Source of the DNA: Streptomyces xinghaiensis S187
GTDB taxonomy: Bacteria; Actinomycetota; Actinomycetes; Streptomycetales; Streptomycetaceae
DNA length: 64,000 bases
Reading direction: 5' to 3'
Assembly: GCF_000220705.2 (NCBI RefSeq)
Contig: NZ_CP023202.1
Span: 1,364,001 to 1,428,000 of the forward strand
The position numbers and the translations under genes are program-made. Numbering within the stretch: position 1 is the first letter of the stretch; each line of letters starts with the position of its first letter. The notes below the pieces were generated by a model. It worked only from the letters and a program-made list of their open reading frames with translations. It did not search any database and was not told the DNA's origin. Shown one piece after another: positions 17,069 to 26,371 of this stretch.

Positions 17069-17779
17069 CTACCGCGATGAGGGCCGAGGTCCGGACCGGG
17101 ACGTTCGCACGCGGGCCAGGTGCGTACCGCGTTCGAGGAAGAGCATCCGCGCCCGCTTCCCGGGCAGTTCGATCTCCGGGCCGAGTTCGAAGCCCGTGCG
17201 CCGCAAGCGCTCGATGGCCTTCGCGTTCCGGGCGTCGGGTTCGGCGACGATCCGCCTGCGGTGCGGATCCTCCGCCAGCAGATGGTCGAGGAAGACGGAG
17301 AGGAGGGTGTCGGTGAAGCCGGGCTCGGGGGCGCCGTCGGCGGGGCCGATCATGAGATGCAGGCCGAAGTCGCCGGGCTGCACGTCGTAGCAGTCACCCA
17401 CCGGGTCGGCGGAGGGTTCGTAGGTCTGGAAAAGCGCCACCGGGCGGCCGTCCCGGTGGATCAGGTAGGCGTGGTGAGTGGGGAGGGAGTCGAGGAACTC
17501 GTAGATCTCCCGGACCTGTTCGCGCGAGTGCTCGCGCATCCCCCAGAAGCGGGCACGGTCCCGGGTGACCCAGTCGTGGAGCAGATCCGTATCGCGGGCG
17601 GGGTCGACGGGGACGACGCGGACGGTCCCGAAGCCGTCGACGTGCCTCTCGTGCACCGGGGTTCGGGGAGGGCCACCGGCGCCGGGGCCGGACTCGGCGG
17701 GAGTGGCGGCGGAGGCACCGGGCCGCGGTGCGTCGGTCCGGGCTGGTTCGCCGGTGTCACGGAAGTCGTCGGGGGTCAT
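17069..17779 (-). CDS. desH: siderophore-type N-acyltransferase (DesH-like GNAT)
   Basis: 236 residues, ATG 17779 with AGGAGAGG upstream. N-terminal ~45 residues are low-complexity. The rest is a GNAT/AlcB-type acyltransferase like IucB, MbtK and DesC: 'TVRVVPVDPARDTDLLHDWV', 'RARFWGMREHSREQVREIYE', 'YDVQPGDFGLHLMIGP' (the G-D-x-G-x-H-x-x-I-x-x block that holds acyl-CoA and hydroxamate-side His), and 'EPDARNAKAIERLRRTGFEL' (E-P-D-x-R-N). These acylate N-hydroxylated amines of siderophores. It follows the penicillin-acylase gene by 95 bp on the same strand at the end of the des operon. Some Streptomyces des clusters carry an acetyltransferase called DesH here (recalled, not checked). Second such enzyme beside DesC, so it may act on another site or acyl donor. 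Confidence 0.75.
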   Translation of the reverse strand: MTPDDFRDTGEPARTDAPRPGASAATPAESGPGAGGPPRTPVHERHVDGFGTVRVVPVDPARDTDLLHDWVTRDRARFWGMREHSREQVREIYEFLDSLPTHHAYLIHRDGRPVALFQTYEPSADPVGDCYDVQPGDFGLHLMIGPADGAPEPGFTDTLLSVFLDHLLAEDPHRRRIVAEPDARNAKAIERLRRTGFELGPEIELPGKRARMLFLERGTHLARVRTSRSGPRPSSR

Positions 17780-17874
17780 GCCTCTCCTGGCTCGGCTGCG
17801 CGGCGGTTCGGTGGATCCGCGGCTCGGTGGACCGGTGGTCCGGTGGGGTGGTGGGGCAGGGCTCGGTGTGGGGC

Positions 17875-20505
17875 TCAGGGGTGACGGGCCTCCGGCGGAA
17901 CGGTGTCCTCCGGGCGGACCGGATCGGCCGGCTCGACCGCGCGGAGGACCGGGCCGGTGTCGTACGAGCCCGGGGGCACCCGAGCGGAATCGCCCGCACC
18001 GAGACGGTCCTCGGGAGCGCCGTCCGGGCCTGCCGGGTCGGGGGCAACCGGATCGGGACCGGCCGGGCCCCGGCCGGTGGGCTCCGATGGCTCCGGTGGC
18101 TCCGATGGCTCCGATGTGAGCAGGCTCCAGTCGGTGACCACGGGGACGAGGTCGCCGCGCACCCAGAGCGGCAGTTGGTCGCTCCGGTGCGGGTGACCGG
18201 GGATCCCGGAGGCGCCCAGGGGCACGATCCACCGGCTGTCCTCGCGGCGGGCGAGATCCCACACGAAGCGGGCGGCGGAGGCTCTGGCGCTGTGGTGGGT
18301 GAGACCGGGCACGCTGGAGGTGGCCAGGACGCAGTCGTGGTCGCCGGAGAGGGCGGGCCGGATGCCGGGCGCCGTGTCCGGGGCCCCGGGGACGGGCTCG
18401 GCGGCCGCGTCCGAGTCTCCCGCGCGCCGGCCGGGTGCGGACTCCGGCAGTGCCTGCCACGGGGCCAGGCGGTGCAGGTCTCCCCACCGCTGTGGCGGGC
18501 CGGCGGCCCCGGCCTCCTCCGCGGCTGTCTCCTCGACGGCCCGTCGTACCGCCTCGATCCGGTCCGCGCCCGGGATCCGGTCGGACGTCAGCAGGGTTTC
18601 CAGCGCGAAGGCCACCCTCGGGACCAGGGCCAGCCAGGGCTGGAACACGTCCGGATGGGGCGGGGGCACGGCCAGCGGCGCCAGCACGGGGTGCTCCGCC
18701 AGCCGCCGGACGACGTGCGCCCGTACGGTGGCGAAGGCCGCGGCGTCGGTGCTGTCCGCGTCCATGTGGCGGTCCCAGCGCAGCAGCCGGTCCCGCAGGT
18801 CCGCGGCCGCGGGGCTCAAGCGGGCGGTGGTGGTCTCGGTGCCGTCTCCGCCGTCCGCGGGGTCGTCCTCGCGGCCGGTTCCGTGGCCGTCCCTGTGGTG
18901 GCCGTCCCTGGGGCCGTCCGCGCGGTCGAGACCCGCGAGGAGCCGCAACAGCGGTTCGGCGGAGGCCAGTCGGGTGTCCCTGTGAATCGCGGCCATGTCC
19001 CCGGCGGCCCAGAGGGCCTGCCGGTCCAGCAAGGACCTGATGCGCTCGGCGCGGTGCGGCGGTGCGAACTCCACGCCGAGCGGGCCCGCGATCCCCCGCT
19101 GGTTCGCCATGACCGCGGGGCCCCGCACGGTGTCCCGGGGCATCGGGTGGTGCCAGCCCCGCCACCCGCGATCGGCCTCCCAGGCCGGTGCGACGCGGAG
19201 CCGGTTCCCCGGGTGGCGCAGCGGTACGGCGCCGGCCACCCGGTGCAGGGTTCCGCCCGCGGTGTCGGCCGCGTGGACGACGTTCACCGGCTCGACCCAG
19301 CGGTCCAGGGCCCGGTCGACGTCGGCGACGCTCCTGGCCCGCAGCAGCGCGGGCAGGACGGCGAACCCGAGGTCTTCGCGCACGCGCGGCGGGTAGCGCA
19401 GGCTCACGGCGAGGGCGTGCCCTCCCCCGTCAGTCGCCGGATCAGAAGCCGAGGCCGAGCCCGGCGCCTGCGCCGGCGGGATGATCACCGGCCCGCGCTC
19501 CGTCTCCAGGATGGTGACCCGCACCGGATCGGCGCCCGCGACCTCGATGGTCTCGGCGTGGCGCCTCACCGGCCGCCAGCCGTCCGGGCCGAGCGCCTCC
19601 ACGGTCCCGGAGGAGTCCACCGCCCCCCAGAGGTCCCCCGCACCGAGGGAATCCTCCGGGGCCGAGGCGTTCGCGCCGTCCGTGCCGTCCGCACCACCGC
19701 CGTCCGCACCACCGCTGCCCGCGCCCTCTTCTCCCCCGCCACGCCGCAGGCGTTCGGCGTACAGGTCCTGGTAGTCCGCCATGGCATTGGTGATCGACCA
19801 GGCGACGTGACCGGTGTGCCCGAAGTGGGCGATGCCCGGAACGCCCGGGACGGCCAGCCCGATGACGTCGAACTCCGGGCAGGCCAGCCGGATCTGCTGG
19901 TAGACGCCCGGGGCCTCGATGAAGCGGTGCGGGTCTCCGGCGAGGACGGCCGCTCCGGTGACGGTGCGGTCGCCGGGGACGAGCCAGCCGTTGCTGCCCG
20001 CGGTCCCTGGTCCGTCGGTGGCGAACAGCCCGGTCCAGTCCTCGCCGAGGCGCCGGGCCACCTCCTCGCGCCACAGCTTGGTGGGGAAACCGGCGAAGAG
20101 GATGTGGGTGGACAGCCAGATGCCCAGGGGCGTCCACGGCTCCCAGTGCCCGGGGGTGAGCCCGGTGGCCGCGAACTCCGGGGCGCGGGAGGCTCCTTCG
20201 GCCAGACCCGCGTTGACACCGTCGACGTAGTGCCGGAGCCATGTCGCGGTGTCCGGATCCTCCCGGTCCAGGGTGCGCAGGCAGCGTCTGGCGGTGTCGT
20301 CCAGCCGGGCCTGCCGGGCGAACCGGTCCCAGCCGACGGCTTCCGGCCCCAGGAACGCGGCCGTGGTGCCCCGGGACCGGTGCCGTTCCACCTCGATCTG
20401 CCAGGCCCGGTCCAGGGCGGCGTTGTGCCCCTGGGCGAAAGCGAGTTCGTTGGCACTGTCCGCGCGGAGATGCGGGATCCCCCAGGCGTCGCGGTAGAGC
20501 GTCAT
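17875..20505 (-). CDS. desG: penicillin acylase-family Ntn hydrolase (DesG-like)
   Basis: 876 residues. The ATG overlaps the stop of the MFS gene. An N-terminal nucleophile hydrolase: 'MTLYRDAWGIPHLRADSANE' begins the alpha part, and the catalytic Ser (~171) is in 'GTAGSNGWLVPGD', where autocleavage would expose it as N terminus of the beta chain. Further blocks: 'GDPHRFIEAPGVYQQI', 'GHVAWSITNAMADYQDLY', 'SGDHDCVLATSSVPG' and the terminal 'SGIPGHPHRSDQLPLW'. There is no signal peptide, unlike secreted penicillin acylases, so it is intracellular. Three Gly/Ala/Asp-rich insertions (one near 19670-19740) enlarge it, and a ~75-residue disordered tail ends it. Described Streptomyces and Salinispora siderophore loci contain such an amidase linked to acylated (including aryl) desferrioxamines (recalled). 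A role in adding or removing an acyl cap is inference. Confidence 0.8.
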   Translation of the reverse strand: MTLYRDAWGIPHLRADSANELAFAQGHNAALDRAWQIEVERHRSRGTTAAFLGPEAVGWDRFARQARLDDTARRCLRTLDREDPDTATWLRHYVDGVNAGLAEGASRAPEFAATGLTPGHWEPWTPLGIWLSTHILFAGFPTKLWREEVARRLGEDWTGLFATDGPGTAGSNGWLVPGDRTVTGAAVLAGDPHRFIEAPGVYQQIRLACPEFDVIGLAVPGVPGIAHFGHTGHVAWSITNAMADYQDLYAERLRRGGGEEGAGSGGADGGGADGTDGANASAPEDSLGAGDLWGAVDSSGTVEALGPDGWRPVRRHAETIEVAGADPVRVTILETERGPVIIPPAQAPGSASASDPATDGGGHALAVSLRYPPRVREDLGFAVLPALLRARSVADVDRALDRWVEPVNVVHAADTAGGTLHRVAGAVPLRHPGNRLRVAPAWEADRGWRGWHHPMPRDTVRGPAVMANQRGIAGPLGVEFAPPHRAERIRSLLDRQALWAAGDMAAIHRDTRLASAEPLLRLLAGLDRADGPRDGHHRDGHGTGREDDPADGGDGTETTTARLSPAAADLRDRLLRWDRHMDADSTDAAAFATVRAHVVRRLAEHPVLAPLAVPPPHPDVFQPWLALVPRVAFALETLLTSDRIPGADRIEAVRRAVEETAAEEAGAAGPPQRWGDLHRLAPWQALPESAPGRRAGDSDAAAEPVPGAPDTAPGIRPALSGDHDCVLATSSVPGLTHHSARASAARFVWDLARREDSRWIVPLGASGIPGHPHRSDQLPLWVRGDLVPVVTDWSLLTSEPSEPPEPSEPTGRGPAGPDPVAPDPAGPDGAPEDRLGAGDSARVPPGSYDTGPVLRAVEPADPVRPEDTVPPEARHP

Positions 20506-22328
20506 CTCCGGTCTCCTCTGCCGGGGCCGCCTTCGGGGCGGCCGGGTACGGCGGACGCGGCGGGTGCGGCCGGTGCGGCGGAAGCCCCGGACACCACGGC
20601 TTCCGGTGCGCCCGGGTCCGGGCCGGAGCCCGCGGCCGGCCCCGCACCTGTGTGCGACCCCGGGCCGGGTCCCGCGGCGGCTCCCGTGCCGACGGCAGCC
20701 CCCGCGCCCACGGCCGTCCCCGCGTCGGGGGCTCCGTCCGCATCCCTGCCCCTGCCCCCGTCCCCGCCCGCGCGCCGCAGCAGGTATCCCGCCGCGCAGC
20801 CCCCGGCGAGTACGGCCACGGCGCCCGCCAGCTGGCCCGTCTCCAGACCGGCCGCGAAGGCCGAGGTGATCCGGGCTCGCTCCGCCTCGCCGGCGGCGCG
20901 GCCCAGGGCCTCGGGAAGCGAGTCGGCGCCGGCTGCCGAGGCGGGCAGCAGTCCGCTGAACCGGGAGGCGAGGACGGCGCCGAGGACGGCGACGCCGAGC
21001 CCCGCGCCCAGTTCGGCGAGGGTGCTGTTGACCCCGGCGCCCGCGCCGGCCTTCTCCTTCGGGATGGAGCCCATGACGGCCTCGGCGATGGCCGGGTTGG
21101 CGAAGGCGCAGCCGACGCCCATCAGCAGCAGGCCGGACAGCAACCCGCCGTAGTGCCCGTCGCCCACCAGCGCCACCACCGCGAACCCGGCCGCCAGCGC
21201 GGCCATCCCGCAGGTGATCACGGTCGGCAGCCCGAAGCCGCGGATCAGCCGGGCCGAGACACCGGTGAAGTTCAGCGCCACCACGGTCAGCGCGAACGGC
21301 GCGATGGCCAGTCCGGCCTCCAGCGGGGTGCCGCCGCGGATGAACTGGAGCTGCTGGGTGAGCAGATAAAGCGCTCCCCCGCTGCCGAAGGTGATGAGGA
21401 CGACACCCGTCACGGCGCCGGTGAAGCGGCGGTCGCGGAACAGCCGGGGGTCCAGCACGGGATGCGGGGTCCGGCGTTCCCACGCGGCGAAGAGGACCAG
21501 CCCGGCGATGCCGAACAGTGCGGGGAGGAGCACGGACACGGAGGTCCAGCCGTGCTCCGGCCCGGTGATCACCGCGTACACCAGGGCCGTCATGCCGACG
21601 ACGGAGAGGGCGGCGCCCGGCAGGTCGGGGCGGCCGGCGGCCGGGTCGCGGGTCTCCGGGACGAGGACCGCCGCGGCGGCCAGGGCGAACAGCACCACGG
21701 GGATGTTGACCAGGAAGATCGCGCCCCACCAATAGTGGCTGAGCACCAGGCCGCCGACGACGGGCCCGGCGGCGAAGCCGAGCGCGCTGACGGCGGCCCA
21801 GATCCCGATGGCCCTGGGGCGTTCCGCCGCGCCGAAGATCTGCAGGACGACGGCGAGGGTGGTGGTGAGCAACAGGGCCGCGCCCACGCCCATGCCGGCC
21901 CGCGCGGCGATCAACTGGCCGGCGGAGCCGGCGAGTCCGGCGGCGAGGGAGCCGATGCCGAACAGGACGAGCCCGGTGAGCAGCATCCGTTTGCGGCCGT
22001 AGCGGTCGGCGGTGCTGCCTGCGGTGAGCAGCAGCCCGGCCTGGACCAGCGCGTAGGCGTTGATCACCCACTGGATGTCGGCGGTGGAGGCGCCGAGTTC
22101 CGCCGTGAGGGAGGGGATCGCCACGTTGAGCACGGTGTTGTCGAGGACGACGACCAGTTCGACGAGGCAGACGACGGCGAGGATCAGCCACCGCGCGGGG
22201 TGGCCGGGGTGGTCCGGGTGGTCCGGGTGGTCCGGGCCGGCTTCGGGGGCGGGGTGGCCGGCGGCCGGGCCGGGCCGCGTCTCCGGCTCCGGCTCGGGCC
22301 GCCTCTGCGGTTGCGTCTCCGGCTGCAT
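20502..22328 (-). CDS. DHA2-type MFS exporter in the des operon
   Basis: 608 residues from ATG 22328. A His/Pro-rich N terminus ('DHPDHPDHPGHPARW') precedes about 14 membrane segments (~45-500). The DHA2 signature is 'DNTVLNVAIPSLTAELGA' in helix 1 and the motif-A-like 'GSTADRYGRKRMLLTGLVLF'. The family exports drugs and natural products with proton antiport. The C-terminal ~85 residues are Gly/Ala/Pro-rich and non-membrane. It starts 7 bp after the desD stop and overlaps desG, so it is translationally coupled inside the siderophore operon and is the best candidate for export of the desferrioxamine. Standard desABCD clusters have no such exporter. Confidence 0.85.
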   Translation of the reverse strand: MQPETQPQRRPEPEPETRPGPAAGHPAPEAGPDHPDHPDHPGHPARWLILAVVCLVELVVVLDNTVLNVAIPSLTAELGASTADIQWVINAYALVQAGLLLTAGSTADRYGRKRMLLTGLVLFGIGSLAAGLAGSAGQLIAARAGMGVGAALLLTTTLAVVLQIFGAAERPRAIGIWAAVSALGFAAGPVVGGLVLSHYWWGAIFLVNIPVVLFALAAAAVLVPETRDPAAGRPDLPGAALSVVGMTALVYAVITGPEHGWTSVSVLLPALFGIAGLVLFAAWERRTPHPVLDPRLFRDRRFTGAVTGVVLITFGSGGALYLLTQQLQFIRGGTPLEAGLAIAPFALTVVALNFTGVSARLIRGFGLPTVITCGMAALAAGFAVVALVGDGHYGGLLSGLLLMGVGCAFANPAIAEAVMGSIPKEKAGAGAGVNSTLAELGAGLGVAVLGAVLASRFSGLLPASAAGADSLPEALGRAAGEAERARITSAFAAGLETGQLAGAVAVLAGGCAAGYLLRRAGGDGGRGRDADGAPDAGTAVGAGAAVGTGAAAGPGPGSHTGAGPAAGSGPDPGAPEAVVSGASAAPAAPAASAVPGRPEGGPGRGDRR

Positions 22329-22334
22329 GGGCGG

Positions 22335-24326
22335 TCAGGTCCTCGACGGTGCGGGAGCCGGGGCGTGGGCCGCGATCGGGTTCTCCAGGGTGCCGACGAG
22401 CTGGAGGGCGCCGGAGGGGTCCTGGAGATCGACCATCTGCCGGTTGTTGCGCAGCTGGAGCCGGTTGAGGCAGGACAGGGCGAACTCGGGGGCGAAGATG
22501 TCGTACCGCGCGAAGCGGCCGGCGAGTTCGGGCACCGACTCCTGGTAGGCCGTGACGGTCCCGGCGACCGTGCGCCAGAAGGCGTCCTCGTCGACGACCT
22601 CCTCGGCCGCCAGCACGGCGGCCAGATGGCGCAGGAAGCAGTCGAAGACGTCGGTGAGGATGGAGAGCAGTTTCATGTCCTCGGGCACCTCGGCCCGGAC
22701 GCGTTCGACCTCGGGCGGCAGCTCGGCGCGGTCGTTCATGACGACGATCTCCTCGGCGATGTCCTTGAACACCACCCGGGCCACGGCGTCGTCCTCCAGG
22801 ACGAGGATGACGTTCTCGCCGTGCGGCATGTACGCCAGGTCGTGGGCGTAGAAGCTGTGCAGCAGCGGCGTGAGGTAGGCGTCGAGATAGCGGCGCAGCC
22901 AGTCCTCGGCGGTCAGGCCGGAGCGTTCGATGAGGGCGGCGGTGAGGGAGCGGCCGTCGCGGTCGGTGTGGAGGAGGGCGGCCATGGTGGCGAGCCGCTG
23001 TCCGGGGCGCAGTCCGGGGACGGGGCTCTCGCGCCAGAGGGCGGCCAGCATTTTGCGGTACGGGGAGTGCTTGTCGGTGGCGGCCTCGTAGCCGCGGTGG
23101 CGGTAGCCGATGGCGGCGCGCTCGCGGATGACGGTGAGGCCGGTCCGGCGGAGGACGGGGTCGCGGGCGACGAGGCCGGCGAGCCAGTCGTTGATGGCGG
23201 GGGTGGCCTCCATGTAGGCGGCGGAGAGGCCGCGCATGAAGCCCATGTTGAGCACGGACAGGGCCGTTTTGACGTAGTGCTTCGCCGGGTCGCTGGTGTT
23301 GAAGAAGGTGCGGATGGACTGCTGGGCGAGGTAGTCGTCGTCGCCGGGGCCGAGGCAGACCAGGCGCCGCTGGGCTATCTCGGCGGCGAAGGTGACGGAG
23401 AGTTTGTTCCACCACTGCCAGGGGTGGACGGGTATGAGGAGGTAGTCGCCGGGGTCGAGGCCCAGGGCGGTGAGCTGTGCGGTGAAGCGGCCGAGGAGGG
23501 CGTCGCCGAGTTCGGCGCGGAGCAGGCTGTCGTAGTCGGTGTCGGCGGAGCAGGTGAAGGTGGTGTGGTCGCGGTGGGCGGCCAGCCACAGCAGCCGGAC
23601 GGGTGCGCCGGTCTCGGGCGCGTGGGCGTGGTAGTCGTGGATGCCGAAGCCGAGGCGGCCGTTGTTGGCGACGAAGCAGGGGTGGCCCTCGGTCATGCCG
23701 GTCTCGATGGCCTGGAAGTCTGCGGCGGCCAGTTCGGCGGCGCTGACGGCGGGCTTGCCGAGTTTGTAGGCGGTGCCGGAGAGGGTGGAGCCGATCTCCT
23801 CCAGGTAGACGGGGAGGATGTCGTCGGCGATGCCCAGGGTGGTGCGCAGCTCGGTGAAGAAGGCGAGGCCGTCGAGCGGGAGTTCGGTGCCGTGCGCCTC
23901 GGACGTGCCGTGCGCCTCGGACGTGCCGTGCGCCTCGGACGTGTCCTGCGCCTCAGCCGTGCCCTGCGCCTCATCGGTGCCGGTGCCGCCGACGCGGTGG
24001 CGGGTGATGCTCGCCGCGTCGACGTGCCAGTGGTCGAGCCGCATCCGCCGGGCGGCGAACCGGTATTCGACGGTGCCGTCGTCACTGGTGACGCGGTAGC
24101 GGCCGCCGGGCAGCGGCTCCGGGGTGAGCAGCCGCTCGTGGGAGAACTCGGCGAGGGCCTTGCGGATCAGCAGCCGGACGGCGGTGTCCCAGTGCCCGGG
24201 GGTGAGGTGGGCGACCGCCTCTGCGGGTGCCGCTGTGTGCGGGGTGTGCGGGGCGGGCCGGAGCGGGGCCGCGCCGTGGGGGGCGGCGTCGGCGGCTGCG
24301 GCCCCGTGGGGGGCGGTGGTGCTCAT
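22335..24326 (-). CDS. desD: desferrioxamine synthetase, IucA/IucC family
   Basis: 663 residues, ATG 24326. NIS synthetase that joins N-acyl-N-hydroxydiamine units through ATP-dependent amide formation and can cyclise the trimer. Family blocks: 'SDDGTVEYRFAARRMRLDHW', the phosphate/substrate loop 'GKPAVSAAELAAADFQAIE', 'GHPCFVANNGRLGFGIHDY' (substrate His/Asn region), 'LLIPVHPWQWWNK', the ATP-contact 'AKHYVKTALSVLNMGFMRGL', 'HSFYAHDLAYMPHGENV' and 'RAELPPEVERVRAEVPEDM'. An unusual insertion near residues 105-145 repeats a six-residue unit (SEAHGT) from an 18 bp DNA repeat (23887-23990). It overlaps desC by four bases and is followed 7 bp later by the exporter. Iron box upstream of desA controls the operon. 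Confidence 0.95.
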   Translation of the reverse strand: MSTTAPHGAAAADAAPHGAAPLRPAPHTPHTAAPAEAVAHLTPGHWDTAVRLLIRKALAEFSHERLLTPEPLPGGRYRVTSDDGTVEYRFAARRMRLDHWHVDAASITRHRVGGTGTDEAQGTAEAQDTSEAHGTSEAHGTSEAHGTELPLDGLAFFTELRTTLGIADDILPVYLEEIGSTLSGTAYKLGKPAVSAAELAAADFQAIETGMTEGHPCFVANNGRLGFGIHDYHAHAPETGAPVRLLWLAAHRDHTTFTCSADTDYDSLLRAELGDALLGRFTAQLTALGLDPGDYLLIPVHPWQWWNKLSVTFAAEIAQRRLVCLGPGDDDYLAQQSIRTFFNTSDPAKHYVKTALSVLNMGFMRGLSAAYMEATPAINDWLAGLVARDPVLRRTGLTVIRERAAIGYRHRGYEAATDKHSPYRKMLAALWRESPVPGLRPGQRLATMAALLHTDRDGRSLTAALIERSGLTAEDWLRRYLDAYLTPLLHSFYAHDLAYMPHGENVILVLEDDAVARVVFKDIAEEIVVMNDRAELPPEVERVRAEVPEDMKLLSILTDVFDCFLRHLAAVLAAEEVVDEDAFWRTVAGTVTAYQESVPELAGRFARYDIFAPEFALSCLNRLQLRNNRQMVDLQDPSGALQLVGTLENPIAAHAPAPAPSRT
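23887..23990 (-). repeat. 18 bp tandem repeat inside desD
   Basis: GTGCCGTGCGCCTCGGAC repeats three times and decays over two further units, all in frame, encoding a Ser-Glu-Ala-His-Gly-Thr repeat in a surface loop of DesD. Confidence 0.7.
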
Positions 24327-24937
24327 GTCGCTGCTCCTCGTACGGCTGCTGCGAACCGGTCGCGGGTGCAGACGCTCAGCAGGGCGTCCTTCTCCGGTTT
24401 GGCGATGGTGGCGACGGGTTCGAACCCGACGGCCTCGTTCAGTGCGTGGACGGCGGTGTTGCGGATGTCGGGCTCGACGACGACCCGCCGGGCCTCCGGG
24501 TCGTCGAAGAGCATCGCCATGACGGTGGTGATCACGGCACGGGTGAAGCCGTGCAGGGGGATGTCGCCGGGGGCGGTGAGGAAGTGCATGCCGACGTCGC
24601 CGGGCAGCGGGTCGTAGAGCCCGGCGAGTTCGACGTGCGCGGGGTCGTAGCGTTCGACGAGGAAGGCGGGCCGGCCGCGGTGGAGGCCGAGGAAGGCGTC
24701 GTGGTGGGGGTGCGCCGCGATCCGCTCGTACTCCTCGGCCACGTCCTTCTCGTCCGCGTCCTGCATCAGCCAGAAGGCGGCCTTGGGGTCGGTCACCCAG
24801 CGGTGCAGCAGGGCCGCGTCGGCGTGCGGGTCGAGGGGGACGACGGCGAACTCGCCGAGCCGGGGGTCCGCACGGCGGAACAGGGGCGTGCGGGAGCCGG
24901 GGCCGGGGCCCGCGCCGTGGTCCGGGGCGCCGCTCAT
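24323..24937 (-). CDS. desC: N-hydroxycadaverine acyltransferase
   Basis: 204 residues, ATG 24937 overlapping the stop of desB (ATGA); its own stop overlaps the desD start. AlcB/IucB-type GNAT: 'VVPLDPHADAALLHRWVTDP', 'KAAFWLMQDADEKDVAEEYE', 'GLYDPLPGDVGMHFLTAPGD' (acyl-CoA and His block G-D-V-G-M-H), 'RRVVVEPDIRNTAVHALNEA' (E-P-D-x-R-N). It transfers acetyl or succinyl groups from CoA to N-hydroxycadaverine to give the hydroxamate units of desferrioxamine. Length and order match desABCD. Acyl tolerance of DesC is known to produce acylated variants. Cytoplasmic. Confidence 0.95.
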   Translation of the reverse strand: MSGAPDHGAGPGPGSRTPLFRRADPRLGEFAVVPLDPHADAALLHRWVTDPKAAFWLMQDADEKDVAEEYERIAAHPHHDAFLGLHRGRPAFLVERYDPAHVELAGLYDPLPGDVGMHFLTAPGDIPLHGFTRAVITTVMAMLFDDPEARRVVVEPDIRNTAVHALNEAVGFEPVATIAKPEKDALLSVCTRDRFAAAVRGAAT

Positions 24938-26280
24938 GCCGGGCTCCCCTCGGGCGCGGCGAAGTCCTGGAAGGTGAAGGACTTCTCGACCGGGTAGACC
25001 TCGCGGCCGAGGATGTCCCGGATGATGTGGGCGTTGCGGTACGGGCCCATGCCGAGGTCCGGCGAGGTGACGCTGTGCGCGTGGACGGCCCCGTTCTGCA
25101 GGAACACGCCGCGGCCGGCGAGGTCGACGCTGTAGTCGCGGTCCGGGTCGAGGCGCCCTCGGCTGTCGAAGCGCAGCCGGTCGCGGATGCCGTCGAGGAA
25201 GGCGGGGACCCGGTAGCTGTAGCCGGTGGCGAGGATCAGGCCCTCCGTGGTGAGCGAGAACGTCCGGTCCTGTTCCCGCTGGTGGAGGGCGAGGGTGTAG
25301 GTGCCGGTGGACTCGTCGTAGGAGGCGTCGGTGAGTGCCGTGTTGCTGATGAGCCGGGTCGGGACCGGGCCGGCGGCGCTCTTCTCGTAGAGCAGGTCGT
25401 AGATGGTGTTGATGAGCTCGGAGTTGATGCCCTTGTAGAGCGGTTTCTGCTCCTCCGCCAGCCGGTGGCGGGTGTCCTCGGGGAGGGCGTGGAAGTAGTC
25501 CACGTACTCGGGGGAGGTCATCTCCAGGGTGAGCTTGGTGTATTCGAGCGGGAAGAAGCGCGGGGAGCGGGTGATCCAGTCGAGCCGGTAGCCGTGGGTG
25601 CCGGTCTCGGAGAGCAGCTCGTGGTAGATCTCGGCGGCGCTCTGCCCGCTGCCGACGATGGTGATGCTCCGCTTGGCCTGGAGCGCCTCCTTCGCCTCCA
25701 GGTAGTGGGAGTTGTGGAGGACGTCGCCGCCCAGGTCGCGGCACGCCTCCGGGATGTACGGGGAGGTGCCGGTGCCGAGGACGAGGTGACGGGCCCGGTG
25801 CTCGGTGCGTTCGCCGGTGGCGGCACGGACGGCGTGGACGGTGTAGAGGCCGTCGGTCTCGTCGTACGTCACCGAGGTGACCTCGTGCCCGAAGCGGACG
25901 GAGGTGAGGCGGGCAGCGGCCCAGCGGCAGTAGGCGTCGTACTCCGAGCGCAGCGGGTAGAAGTTCTCCCGGATGTAGAACGGGTAGAGCCGCCCGGTCT
26001 CCTTGAGGTAGCAGAGGAAGGAGTAGGGCGAGGCGGGGTCGGCCAGGGTCACGAGGTCGGCCATGAACGGGGTCTGCAGGTGGGTGCCGGCCAGCATCAT
26101 GCCCGGGTGCCAGGAGAATTCGGGGCGGCTCTCCAGGAAGAGGCCGTCGAGGTCGTCGAGGGGCTCGGTGAGGCAGGCCAGGCCGAGGTTGAACGGGCCC
26201 AGGCCGATGCCGATGACGTCATGTGGTGCGGTGCGGGCCGGGCCGGCGGGCGTTCCGGGCGTGGTGGTGGTGTCGGGCAC
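24934..26280 (-). CDS. desB: cadaverine/lysine N-monooxygenase
   Basis: 448 residues from GTG 26280, with GGAGA six bases upstream. The frame stays open to 26436 but only low-complexity sequence lies there. FAD/NADPH N-hydroxylase (class B flavin monooxygenase, IucD/SidA type): FAD motif 'DVIGIGLGPFNLGLACL' near the N terminus, 'FSWHPGMMLAGTHLQTPFM' (the W-H-x-x-M-L-x-x-x-x-x-Q-x-x-F block), NADPH motif 'ITIVGSGQSAAEIYHEL' (~208), and 'LILATGYSYRVPAFLDGI' (L-A-T-G-Y). It makes N-hydroxycadaverine from the DesA product. A 91 bp gap separates it from desA. Confidence 0.95.
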   Translation of the reverse strand: MPDTTTTPGTPAGPARTAPHDVIGIGLGPFNLGLACLTEPLDDLDGLFLESRPEFSWHPGMMLAGTHLQTPFMADLVTLADPASPYSFLCYLKETGRLYPFYIRENFYPLRSEYDAYCRWAAARLTSVRFGHEVTSVTYDETDGLYTVHAVRAATGERTEHRARHLVLGTGTSPYIPEACRDLGGDVLHNSHYLEAKEALQAKRSITIVGSGQSAAEIYHELLSETGTHGYRLDWITRSPRFFPLEYTKLTLEMTSPEYVDYFHALPEDTRHRLAEEQKPLYKGINSELINTIYDLLYEKSAAGPVPTRLISNTALTDASYDESTGTYTLALHQREQDRTFSLTTEGLILATGYSYRVPAFLDGIRDRLRFDSRGRLDPDRDYSVDLAGRGVFLQNGAVHAHSVTSPDLGMGPYRNAHIIRDILGREVYPVEKSFTFQDFAAPEGSPA

Positions 26281-26371
26281 GTCGGTCTCCGTGGAGGGTG
26301 AGGACTGGCTACGGGTACTGGCTACGGGCTGAGGACTGTCCCTGCTGTGGCCGGGGCCGGGACGGTGACGG

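Noticed and set aside
17728..21153. A 1141-codon open frame on the plus strand
   Set aside because: It is antisense to the penicillin acylase and exporter genes, has no protein-like domains, and comes from the codon bias of the opposite strand. The same holds for the plus-strand frame at 20241-24617 across desD.
22200..22235. GGTCCGGGTGGT-type direct repeats in the exporter gene
   Set aside because: They encode the D-H-P repeats of the exporter N terminus and are simple codon repeats, not a separate element.
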